From CAVSWN01 sp046728115 (lineage in GTDB: Bacteria; Acidobacteriota; Vicinamibacteria; Vicinamibacterales; CAVVIG01): 46,554 nt of DNA. Where the stretch lies: positions 1 through 46,554 of the forward strand of contig JBKPDW010000015.1 of NCBI GenBank assembly GCA_046728115.1, written 5' to 3'. Shown piece by piece: positions 8,986 to 16,613 of this stretch. Under the pieces are notes generated by a model. The model had not been told where the DNA came from, ran no database searches, and worked only from the letters and a program-made list of their open reading frames with translations. The translations under genes were made by a program, and so were the position numbers. Within the stretch, counting starts at the first letter, position 1. Each line of letters opens with the position of its first letter.

Positions 8986-10026
8986 TTGAACACAGACCTC
9001 GAACAAGCCATCAGTTTCCACGAGTCCATCGTCGCGGAAGGCGGAAAGGCGCTCGTCGGCTACGACACCGCGAAGGCGCTGGCCAACGTCGTGTTGTTGT
9101 CGGAAATTCCCACGTCGTACGACAAGAAGGAGCAGCGGCAGGTAAACGCCGGCAATCTCCTGCTGCGCGGTGTCCCCGGCGTCGGGAAGACGTTTTTCGG
9201 GGTCATCCTTGCCGCCATCAGCAACGCGAAGTTCGTGCGGCTCCAGGGCCGCGCCGACTTGCAGCCAACCGAGGTCGTCGGGTTTCAGATGATCAACCCG
9301 GCGACCGGCGAGCTGATGACCGAATTCGGCCCGCTCGCGCAGGCCGAGGTGATCCTGCTCGACGAGATCAATCGCATCCCGCTCAAATCGCAGAGCGCGT
9401 TCCTCGAAGGATTGCAGGACCGCACGGTGACGGTCGGCAGCACCACGTACGAGCTGCCCGCCTTCTCCTTCGCCATCGCGACGATGAATCCGATCGAGCT
9501 GGGACAGGGAACGTTTCCGCTGTCCGAGGCGGCAACCGATCGCTTCGCAATCATGGTGAACATCGGCTATCTGCCGCCCGAAGAAGAGACCAAGCTCGTC
9601 CACTTCGATTTCAAGAAGGTGCATCTGAACGCGCTGATGACCAAGGAACGCATCATCGAGTTGCGCAGCGCCATCAACCAGCACGTGTTCCTGCACGAGC
9701 GTCTCGGCCGCTACATCCAGCGTCTCGTCGCTGCGACCCGGCCGTACAACCCGGAGACCGACTGGAACACGCACTCGCCGTCCGATCTGGTCGAACACGG
9801 CGTCGACCTCGGCGCTTCGCCGCGTGCGATCATCTGCTGGGGTCGCCTGGCCAAGGTGTGGGCCCTCCTCGTCCGCCGCCGCGCCGAGGTGTATCCGGAG
9901 GACATTCAGGATCTGGCGCCCTACATCCTCGGCCACCGCATCTGGCTCGGGCCGCATGCGGCGAGCCATGGGTTAACGACCGATCTGGTCATCAACGACG
10001 TGATCGAGCGTGTCGCAATTCCATGA
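8986..10026 (+). CDS. moxR: MoxR-family AAA+ ATPase
   Basis: A 346-residue AAA+ chaperone ATPase. Walker A is GVPGVGKT (62-69), Walker B is VILLDEINR with Asp126-Glu127, sensor 1 lies in IATMNPIE, and ATDRFAIMV carries the arginine-finger region. MoxR proteins work with VWA-domain partners to mature protein complexes or insert metal; the best known is the helper set of methanol dehydrogenase. Here it heads a rightward series with DUF58, two VWA proteins and two membrane proteins, in the mxaR-S-A-C-K-L order. The start is TTG; no better start or ribosome site is visible, so the first residues are uncertain. Confidence 0.9.
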   Translation: MNTDLEQAISFHESIVAEGGKALVGYDTAKALANVVLLSEIPTSYDKKEQRQVNAGNLLLRGVPGVGKTFFGVILAAISNAKFVRLQGRADLQPTEVVGFQMINPATGELMTEFGPLAQAEVILLDEINRIPLKSQSAFLEGLQDRTVTVGSTTYELPAFSFAIATMNPIELGQGTFPLSEAATDRFAIMVNIGYLPPEEETKLVHFDFKKVHLNALMTKERIIELRSAINQHVFLHERLGRYIQRLVAATRPYNPETDWNTHSPSDLVEHGVDLGASPRAIICWGRLAKVWALLVRRRAEVYPEDIQDLAPYILGHRIWLGPHAASHGLTTDLVINDVIERVAIP

Positions 10027-10062
10027 ACCGGGCAGGGTGCCCGACGACTACGCTATAGGGGG

Positions 10063-10081
10063 CTGGCGGCTTCGCTGCCAG
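10063..10081 (+). other. Hairpin between moxR and the DUF58 gene
   Basis: An 8-bp stem (CTGGCGGC with GCTGCCAG, one G-T pair) with a TTC loop, followed by a second copy of the element GGCGGCTTCGC at 10089-10099. No T run follows, so it is not a standard terminator. It may set transcript levels between moxR and the genes behind it, or be a small dispersed repeat. Confidence 0.4.
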
Positions 10082-10119
10082 GGCGCCGGGCGGCTTCGCA
10101 GTGAGGTGCTGTTGGGCAG

Positions 10120-11040
10120 ATGAGAACACGTGAGCAGGATGTCGAGCCATTCGTCAACCTGTCTGAGCTGACGGAAATCGAGCTGCTGATCCTGCGGCGC
10201 ATGCGTGAGTTCACGATCGGGGAGCATCGCAGTCTGTTCCACGGATCGGGATTCGACTATGTCGGGCTGCGCGACTGGCAAGCAGGCGATCGGATGTCGC
10301 AGATCGACTGGCCGCAGTCGTCGCTGACGAACTTCAGCCCGATGATCGTTCGCGAATTCGAGCAGCGCAGCACGGCCAACGTGATCGTCGTTGCCGACGG
10401 ATCGCTGTCGACACGCTGCGGCATCGACGGCGTGCCCATTGCCGCGGCGATTGCGCGCGCGATCGGCACGATTGGCATGTCGGCGGTCTTTTTTCAGGAT
10501 TTGTTCGGGCTGATCACCTTCGACGCCAACTTCGAGCAGCTGTCCGCCGTGCGTCCACGCATCGGGAAGAATCAGGTCATTCACTGTCTCGAGGCCTATC
10601 AGTTTCAGACCGGGCTCCAGCCGCTGAGACGGGCCGACAGCCTGAGCATGTCGCTGGCCGGGTTCATGCGAAAGACCTCGATGGTGCCGGTGATCTCGGA
10701 CTTCCTGTTCGACAACGCGAGCGACGTGATGCGCGAACTGGGTCAGCTGAACTCGACGCACGACGTCTTCATCGTGCTCATCGACAGCGCGTTCGCGTTC
10801 GAGCTGCCGAAGGTATCGGCCGGCTGGATCGAAACCTTCGACGTCGAAACGGGTCAGGCGCAGGTGTTGTCTCGCCGCGCGCTCGGCGCGCTCTCGCGCC
10901 GGACACGCGCCTGGCAGGACGATGTGGCGAAGATGGCGAAGGATCACGATCTGGACGTGCTGCGGATCGGCGTCGATGAGCAGCAGACGGCCATTGCCAT
11001 GAGCGAGTTCATTGCGGAGAGGCGACTGCGCAAGGTGTAG
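10120..11040 (+). CDS. DUF58 protein, MxaS-like
   Basis: A 306-residue soluble protein with the DUF58 signature: SLFHGSGFDYVGLRDWQAGD, then IDWPQSS, then a VWA-like strand NVIVVADGSLST. DUF58 proteins are the constant partners of MoxR ATPases. The size and place, directly behind moxR and ahead of a VWA gene, are those of MxaS in methanol dehydrogenase clusters. It probably sits in the cytoplasm or at the membrane face and links MoxR to the VWA proteins. The ATG is preceded by only a weak ribosome site. No transmembrane segment is seen. Confidence 0.85.
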   Translation: MRTREQDVEPFVNLSELTEIELLILRRMREFTIGEHRSLFHGSGFDYVGLRDWQAGDRMSQIDWPQSSLTNFSPMIVREFEQRSTANVIVVADGSLSTRCGIDGVPIAAAIARAIGTIGMSAVFFQDLFGLITFDANFEQLSAVRPRIGKNQVIHCLEAYQFQTGLQPLRRADSLSMSLAGFMRKTSMVPVISDFLFDNASDVMRELGQLNSTHDVFIVLIDSAFAFELPKVSAGWIETFDVETGQAQVLSRRALGALSRRTRAWQDDVAKMAKDHDLDVLRIGVDEQQTAIAMSEFIAERRLRKV

Positions 11041-11083
11041 GGCGGCCGTTTCGGCACCAACGGCTCTGCCACGGAGGACGCGG

Positions 11084-12295
11084 ATGAAAAGGATGGACCA
11101 CTCAGTGACTGCCTCGGCAGCGCTTCTCGTACTGGCGTCATCGTTGGCATCGGCGCAAACCGTCGAAACCGATCCGCTTCAATGCTGGTGGCGCACCAGC
11201 GCGGGAGCCGTGCGCGTCGGTGAACAGTTTACCGTCGTGCTGACCTGCGCCGTACTCGAAACGGAATCGACCAGGGTGGAGGTCGATCAATCCAAGCTCG
11301 AACCGTCGGTCGTACAGTTCGCTCCGTTCGAAGTGCTCGGGGGATCGCACGGCGTCGATCAGCGCACCGACCTCCGCCGGTTCTTTCAGTACGAATACCG
11401 GTTGCGCCTGATCGCCGAGAACGGATTCGGCAAGGACGTGCCGCTGCCCGAGTTGAGGATCTCCTATCACGTGCGCAGCGACATGGGTCAGAAGGCCGCG
11501 ATTCAGGGACGGGATCAGAGCTACGTGCTGCCGGCGCACTCGATTCGCGTCATGTCGCTCGTGCCGGCCGATGCCTCGGACATTCGCGACGCGTCCGCCG
11601 AAACCTTTGCGGATGTCGACGCCCGCAAGTCGCGCGCGCAGCTGCTGTGGGCCATTGGCGGCGTGCTCCTGACGCTGGCGGCGCTGATGGCGCTGCTGGC
11701 CATCGTGCGGGTGTTCCAGCGCTTCCGGAAGCCATCCACTGCGGCCGAAAAGCTGGTATCGGATGGTGCGGTGCTGCGTGCCGCTGGACGCGCACTCGGC
11801 GCCGTGCAGCGCGATCGCGAGGCTGGGGGCTGGACGCCGGAGCTCGCCGGACGCGCATTGACGCCGCTCCGCATTGCCGCGGCGTACGCGCTTGGGCGTC
11901 CCATCGCGCAAGCCATCTCGACCGCGCCGCAGTCTGCAAGCCGCAATTCGCGATCGGACGAGGGCGCACTGACGGTGACTGCCGGACTGTTGAAGCGCAG
12001 GCCGGTATCTGTCTCGGGCGCCGTGACGTCGGGCTCGATTGCCCGCGAACTGGCCCGTGGCCTGAACTCCGCGCGGCGCTCGGCGCTGCTCGAATCGCTC
12101 GATCGTTCGTTCGCCGCGTTCACGGCGGCGCAATACGGACGTGCGGAGCGGCCCGACGACAGCATCCTGGATGATGCCCTCGCCTCCGGCCGGCACGCCG
12201 TGCGACGTGTCGCATTCGAGCAGACCTGGTTGATGCGTAAAATCGGTCCGCGGCGGCCGCCGCGGGAAGTGGAAGCCCGCGCGTGGTCCCGGTAA
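11084..12295 (+). CDS. Exported beta-domain protein with one membrane helix, MxaA-like
   Basis: 403 residues. The start at 11084 has GGAGG eight to nine bases upstream and opens a signal peptide (LLVLASSLASA, cut near 24). A periplasmic beta domain of about 160 residues follows, with a likely disulfide (Cys34 and Cys55) and strands such as VRVGEQFTVVLTC that resemble BatD/MxaA Ig-like domains. One membrane helix lies at about 186-209, then roughly 190 basic, helical cytoplasmic residues. I assign it as MxaA-like from topology and gene order; sequence resemblance alone is weak, and BatD-like is the alternative. Its stop overlaps the following VWA gene by 13 bases. Confidence 0.6.
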   Translation: MKRMDHSVTASAALLVLASSLASAQTVETDPLQCWWRTSAGAVRVGEQFTVVLTCAVLETESTRVEVDQSKLEPSVVQFAPFEVLGGSHGVDQRTDLRRFFQYEYRLRLIAENGFGKDVPLPELRISYHVRSDMGQKAAIQGRDQSYVLPAHSIRVMSLVPADASDIRDASAETFADVDARKSRAQLLWAIGGVLLTLAALMALLAIVRVFQRFRKPSTAAEKLVSDGAVLRAAGRALGAVQRDREAGGWTPELAGRALTPLRIAAAYALGRPIAQAISTAPQSASRNSRSDEGALTVTAGLLKRRPVSVSGAVTSGSIARELARGLNSARRSALLESLDRSFAAFTAAQYGRAERPDDSILDDALASGRHAVRRVAFEQTWLMRKIGPRRPPREVEARAWSR

Positions 12296-13395
12296 GCCGC
12301 GTCCCGTCGATCATCAGCGAGACCATTCTCGACTGGCGGAACACCCGAGCCGCCAACCTGCTGTTCGTCCACCGCGACACCGCGGTTCTGGCCCTGATCA
12401 TCGTGATCGGCGTCTCTGTTTCGGTTCTGGCCGGCCGCGCCTTGATGCGACGCCGCGCGGGACGAACGCAGGTGGCCCTGCCGGCGGTGCTCAAGTGGAG
12501 CGGCGGACGTTCATGGTTTTCGACATCGCTCGTGCGGCACGGCGCGCTCCTGCTGTTTCTGGCCGGCGTGCCGTTCTTCGTGATGGCGTTCGCGGACCCG
12601 TTTTCGTCGATCACGCGCGAGGACGTGTCGTTTCCGGGACGCCGGATCGCGCTGATGATCGATGCCTCGTCCAGCATGATGGCGCGGTTCCCCGCCGCGA
12701 CGCTGAACAAGAAAGCGCCGAACGAGGCGACGTTTTTCACGACGGTCGCCGCAGCGGAAGCGTTCATCCGCCAGCGCATCGCCGGCAAGTATCACGACCT
12801 CATCGGCCTCATCGAATTCGGCGACGAGGCGTATGTCGTGACGCCGTTCACCACCGACTACGACAACATCCTGCTCAGCCTGTCGCTCGTCGGCGACTGG
12901 ACCGAGTTCATGAAGTTTCCCGATCAGGGGACGACGATCGGCCTGGCCGTCGAGCAGAGCGTGCAGCTGTTTCGCGCGTTCGATTTTCTCGACGCGGCCG
13001 GCAACCTGATGGTCCTCTTCACCGATGGCCAGGATACCCAGGTGCAGATCCACGGCAAACCGGTGCAGGAAATCATGGCCGGCGCGATGCAGACGAAGAT
13101 TCCCGTCTACATGATTCGCACCAGCTACAACAAGGCGCTCGGCGGCGTGCTGCCCGACGACATCTGGAAGCCCGCGATCGAAGCCACCGGCGGAAAGTTT
13201 TACGCGGCCGCCGACGAGTCGACGATTCTGACCGCTATCAAGGACATCGACCGGCGATCGGCCGGACGGGTGGAAATCCGCCGCTACAGCACGCAGCGTC
13301 CCAAGTTCGCGCCGTACGCGTTCATGGCGACGGGGTTCTGGACGATCGCCCTGCTCTTGCAGCTCACTGTGCCCTACTTCCGAAAGTTTCCTTAG
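12283..13395 (+). CDS. Membrane VWA-domain protein, MxaC/BatA-like
   Basis: 370 residues with membrane helices at about 34-54 and 85-103 and a third at the C-terminus (GFWTIALLLQLTVPYF). A VWA domain lies between them with a full metal-ion-dependent adhesion site: DASSSM, a Thr in DQGTTIG, and Asp in VLFTDGQDT. Such proteins bind a divalent ion and act as the membrane partner of MoxR-DUF58. The GTG start is supported by a GGAAG eight bases upstream and by overlap with the previous gene. The position corresponds to mxaC in the mxaRSACKL order. Confidence 0.85.
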   Translation: MVPVSRVPSIISETILDWRNTRAANLLFVHRDTAVLALIIVIGVSVSVLAGRALMRRRAGRTQVALPAVLKWSGGRSWFSTSLVRHGALLLFLAGVPFFVMAFADPFSSITREDVSFPGRRIALMIDASSSMMARFPAATLNKKAPNEATFFTTVAAAEAFIRQRIAGKYHDLIGLIEFGDEAYVVTPFTTDYDNILLSLSLVGDWTEFMKFPDQGTTIGLAVEQSVQLFRAFDFLDAAGNLMVLFTDGQDTQVQIHGKPVQEIMAGAMQTKIPVYMIRTSYNKALGGVLPDDIWKPAIEATGGKFYAAADESTILTAIKDIDRRSAGRVEIRRYSTQRPKFAPYAFMATGFWTIALLLQLTVPYFRKFP

Positions 13396-13518
13396 AACAG
13401 CCGTGTCCCAATCTCAAATGCAACCACCCACGCACGACGACACGAACAGCTATTCTTGTCTCCTTCGTGTTTTCGTGCCTTCGTGGTTGCCTGTCGATGT
13501 CTGTCCCGTGAGGTCATC

Positions 13519-14241
13519 ATGAAGTCCGTTGTGGTTCCAGCACTGATCGCAATCGTTCTCGCCGTGGCCGGCGGAACGTTCTGGATTGCCGGCGAGGCCG
13601 ATCGCCGCGTCGCCGAGGTACACGTTCAGCTGGCGACGCTGCAATACGGCGCGGCGAACCGCTCGAGCGCGGAAGTCGAACAATCGCTCGAACTCGAACG
13701 CCGGCTGCCGATCGTCGGGCGCGAAGCCACCGACGATCTCCACGGGGCGGCAACGACAGCCAGGTACTGGCAGTCGGATTACGCCGGCGTCGAGCCGCAG
13801 CACGATGCGAGCGGCGCCATCAGCGACACCGATCCCACAGTGCTGCTGATGGCGGCCAACGCGCAGTTCCGGGCCAGCCAGGCCGCCACCGAGCGACTCG
13901 ACACCCTCCGTCGCCTCGACGGGGCGATCAAGAGCTATTCGGATGCGCTCCGGGCGCCAGGACAGCAGGTCGATGCGGCCTTTAACTACGAGTATGCCGT
14001 TCGCGTGCGGGAGGCAATCAGCAAAGCCAGACCAGGCGCCGCAGCCAAGAACGCCTCGGCCAGGAAGGCGGCCGACGATCCGAGCGATCTGCCGGCGGGT
14101 CCCACGCTGCACGGGCATCCCGGCGCGCCACCCACCAAGAGCGAAATGAGCCAGTTCAAGATCGTGATTCCCAAGCGCGGCGAGGAACGGAAGGACAATC
14201 CCGAGGCGGGCAAGGGGGGACAAAAGATACGGAAGGGATAG
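13519..14241 (+). CDS. Membrane-anchored helical (TPR-like) protein, MxaK-like
   Basis: 240 residues with an N-terminal membrane anchor (VVPALIAIVLAVAGGTFWIAG, about 4-24) and a helical periplasmic part. TPR-like helix pairs are suggested by LLMAANAQFRASQAATE and LDGAIKSYSDALRAPGQQ. The last 70 residues are Pro/Lys/Gly-rich and probably unstructured. The frame extends 21 codons upstream, but the ATG used gives a normal anchor and follows a GAGG. Placed between two VWA genes it corresponds to MxaK; a BatC-like role is the alternative. The 120 bases before it contain word repeats (TTCGTG, CCTTCGTGG). Confidence 0.6.
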   Translation: MKSVVVPALIAIVLAVAGGTFWIAGEADRRVAEVHVQLATLQYGAANRSSAEVEQSLELERRLPIVGREATDDLHGAATTARYWQSDYAGVEPQHDASGAISDTDPTVLLMAANAQFRASQAATERLDTLRRLDGAIKSYSDALRAPGQQVDAAFNYEYAVRVREAISKARPGAAAKNASARKAADDPSDLPAGPTLHGHPGAPPTKSEMSQFKIVIPKRGEERKDNPEAGKGGQKIRKG

Positions 14242-14256
14242 GTCCAGATTTAGGGA

Positions 14257-14360
14257 TTTGAGGATCTGAGGATCTGAGGATTTGAGGATTTGAGGATTTG
14301 AGGATCTGAGGATTTGAGGATTTGAGGATTTGAGGATCTGAGGATTTGAGGATCTGAGGG
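14257..14360 (+). repeat. 13-unit octamer array inside the mxa-like operon
   Basis: Thirteen contiguous 8-bp units, TTTGAGGA or TCTGAGGA, on the sense strand; the last unit ends GAGGG. It fills the gap between the helical protein gene and the second VWA gene. The final GAGGG lies seven bases before a GTG start and can act as its ribosome site. The unit matches the array in the sco operon, again with the purine-rich strand as sense. Confidence 0.95.
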
Positions 14361-14367
14361 CACCAGA

Positions 14368-15480
14368 GTGGGAATGTTTCCCCGTTTTGACTTTGGCAGC
14401 GTCCGGTTCATGCAGCCGGACTATCTCTGGTTCCTGATCGCACCGGCGGCGCTGCTGTTGATCTGGTTCTGGCAGCTCTCGGCGCGTCGGCGCGACGCAC
14501 GGAGGTATCGACAGCACCGCCGCCTTCCCGTTCGCGAGCGGTTTCCAATCTTCGGCAGCCTCGTTTTCTGGCTGTGCCTGATCGTCGCCAGCGCGTTCAC
14601 GATCGTCGCGATTGCGCGGCCGGTGGCGGCGGCCGCGCTCGTGCGCACAGCCGGCGTCGATCTGGTGATTCTGCAGGACGGATCGGCGTCGATGCGAACA
14701 CCCGACGTGCTCGGGGATCGCTGGCAACGTTCTATTCGATTCCTGCGCACGCTCGGCGAATCGCTGGCGTGGCGTGACGATCGCATTGCCATGGCGCTCT
14801 TCGCGCACATCGCAGCCCCGCAGGTGCGGCTGACCAGAGATCCCAACACGTATTTCTTCTTTCTCGATCATCTGAACAGGGAGTCGCCGTTCCGTCTCGA
14901 AGACGACACTACGTGGGACACGAACATCGAGCTCGGCGTCGCCTGGGGCATGCGCCTGATCGAGAAGGACGAGGAACTGTACGGCAAGTCACCGAACGCC
15001 AAGGCGTTCGTGCTCGTATCGGATGGTCAGGCCTGGAGCGGTGAAGTCGCGCGTTCGCTCCGAGCCGCTCGCGCCCGCGACATCCCGGTGTTTGTCGTCG
15101 GCGTCGGCACGACGGCGGGCGGCCGTATCCCAGAACCGCCGCCGAATCCGCGCGACACCGCTCCTCCACCCGCGCCGATTCACTCCTCGCTCGATCGCGC
15201 GTCGCTCGCGATGATCGCCAACGCCGGTGGCGGCGACTACCTGGAGCTCGATCGCGAAGGAGACCGCGAGATTGCCAATCGGATCATCGACGCCGCACGC
15301 CGCCGCGCCGGATCGCGCGGGGTGCAGGTCGAGAACGAGGAACTCTACTGGCGCTGTCTCTTCGCCGCTGCCGTCTTCATCGGTCTCGGCGTGGTGTTCC
15401 TGCAGGAACGCGCGGAGCTCTGGCTGCAGGCCGCCGGCGCTGGCGCGGCGCTCGGCGTGCTCTGGACGCTGACACGATAG
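14368..15480 (+). CDS. Membrane VWA-domain protein, MxaL/BatB-like
   Basis: 370 residues, with helices at about 20-32 (YLWFLIAPAALLLIWFW) and 63-83, a VWA domain, then C-terminal helices (FAAAVFIGLGVVF and the last 20 residues). The metal site is DGSASM with Asp in LVSDGQAW. It is paralogous to the VWA protein two genes upstream and fills the MxaL place. The start could be GTG 14368, served by GAGGG at the end of the octamer array, or ATG 14374; the difference is two residues. It is the last gene of the set: 102 bases on, a convergent ROK kinase gene ends. Confidence 0.85.
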   Translation: MGMFPRFDFGSVRFMQPDYLWFLIAPAALLLIWFWQLSARRRDARRYRQHRRLPVRERFPIFGSLVFWLCLIVASAFTIVAIARPVAAAALVRTAGVDLVILQDGSASMRTPDVLGDRWQRSIRFLRTLGESLAWRDDRIAMALFAHIAAPQVRLTRDPNTYFFFLDHLNRESPFRLEDDTTWDTNIELGVAWGMRLIEKDEELYGKSPNAKAFVLVSDGQAWSGEVARSLRAARARDIPVFVVGVGTTAGGRIPEPPPNPRDTAPPPAPIHSSLDRASLAMIANAGGGDYLELDREGDREIANRIIDAARRRAGSRGVQVENEELYWRCLFAAAVFIGLGVVFLQERAELWLQAAGAGAALGVLWTLTR

Positions 15481-15582
15481 GATCCGGACGATGAACGCAG
15501 AGGTCGCCAGGCTCGCGGAACGGCTCATTCGGTTTTCTACGTGCTCTGCGATCTCTGGGTCAACGTCGCGGTGATGGTCCGT

Positions 15583-16485
15583 TCACCTCGGTGCATCCCA
15601 TAACCAGGCGGCGCCGCGCACGCCGCTGGCATCACCATGCTTCGCTCGAACCAGCCGTGTGTCCACGCGATCGGAAAACACATACGGCGACCACAGCTTC
15701 GGCACGGTGTCATACAGCCGATCGATGTTCGACAAGCCACCACCGAGGACGATGACGTCGGGATCGAGCACGTTGATTACCGAACCCAAAGCCCGGGCGA
15801 GGCGATCTTCGTAGCGTGCGAGCGTCGCGTTCGCGAGCGTTTCGCCCGCCCCCGTTCGCGCCACAATCGCTTCGACGTCGATGGCAAGACCACCGTGCTG
15901 CACGTAGTCGCGCACGAGGCCGTTCCCCGACAGGAACGTTTCGATACATCCGTGCCGCCCGCAGTAGCAGGCTGGACCGGGACACTCGTCGTCTTTCGCC
16001 GCAGGCAGTGGATTGTGTCCCCACTCGCCCGCTATCGCATTGACGCCGCACAGAACGCGGCCGTTGACGACGACACCGCCGCCGGTGCCGGTGCCGATGA
16101 TCACGCCGAAGACAATCGACGCACCCGCCGCGGCGCCGTCAGTCGCCTCGGACAACGCGAAACAGTTCGCGTCGTTGGCGAATCGAACCGGCCGCTCGAG
16201 CAGTCGCTGAAGATCGTCGGCGAGCGGCTTGCTGATCAGCCACGTGGAGTTGGCGTTCTTGACGAGGCCTGTGGCCGGCGAGATCGTTCCGGGGATCCCG
16301 ATGCCGACGGATCCCCGAGTCCCGCATGCCTGTTCGATCTCCGCGACCAGTCCAACGATGGCCGCCAGGCTGTTCGAGTAATCGCCGCGAGGCGCGGGAA
16401 TCCGCAGCCGTACGCACTCGCGCCCATCGTCCGCAATCGCGATGCCTTCGATTTTCGTGCCGCCAAGGTCGATTCCGATGCGCAT
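15583..16485 (-). CDS. ROK-family sugar kinase
   Basis: A 300-residue cytoplasmic kinase. Phosphate-binding IGIDLGGTKIEG opens the protein, DANC lies in the catalytic region, IGTGTGGG forms the second nucleotide loop, and the ROK zinc site reads GHNPLP ... CYCGRHGCIE. ROK kinases phosphorylate fructose, glucose, mannose or N-acetylglucosamine; this one resembles the Mak/NagK branch, but the sugar cannot be fixed. The ATG at 16485 is chosen over one seven codons upstream because family members start directly with MRIGIDLGG. It stands alone, convergent with the VWA operon and divergent from the M2 peptidase. Confidence 0.9.
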   Translation of the reverse strand: MRIGIDLGGTKIEGIAIADDGRECVRLRIPAPRGDYSNSLAAIVGLVAEIEQACGTRGSVGIGIPGTISPATGLVKNANSTWLISKPLADDLQRLLERPVRFANDANCFALSEATDGAAAGASIVFGVIIGTGTGGGVVVNGRVLCGVNAIAGEWGHNPLPAAKDDECPGPACYCGRHGCIETFLSGNGLVRDYVQHGGLAIDVEAIVARTGAGETLANATLARYEDRLARALGSVINVLDPDVIVLGGGLSNIDRLYDTVPKLWSPYVFSDRVDTRLVRAKHGDASGVRGAAWLWDAPR

Positions 16486-16600
16486 GCGGGACCTATAATT
16501 TGCCACGGAGACAGAGCGGGCTGCGGTAACGCCTGACTCTTGTCGCTGAGCCTCTGAGTCTCGCTGACTATTCTCGGCGGAGTCCTGCCCCTTTTTCAGA

Positions 16601-16606
16601 TACCAT
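16601..16606 (+). promoter_or_regulatory. -10 box for leaderless M2 peptidase mRNA
   Basis: TACCAT followed by exactly seven bases and the ATG of the peptidase gene. The same spacing occurs before three other starts in the window (2705, 26124, 34307). Confidence 0.35.
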
Positions 16607-16613
16607 CGAGGCT

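Noticed and set aside
8260..9969. Long leftward frame opposite moxR
   Set aside because: Runs antisense to Walker motifs of moxR and out of frame through scoA; composition is Arg-rich and non-protein-like.
8986..15480. Bat aerotolerance operon as the first assignment
   Set aside because: BatABCD order differs (two VWA genes together); here the helical gene lies between the two VWA genes as in mxaCKL. Not excluded, but less likely.
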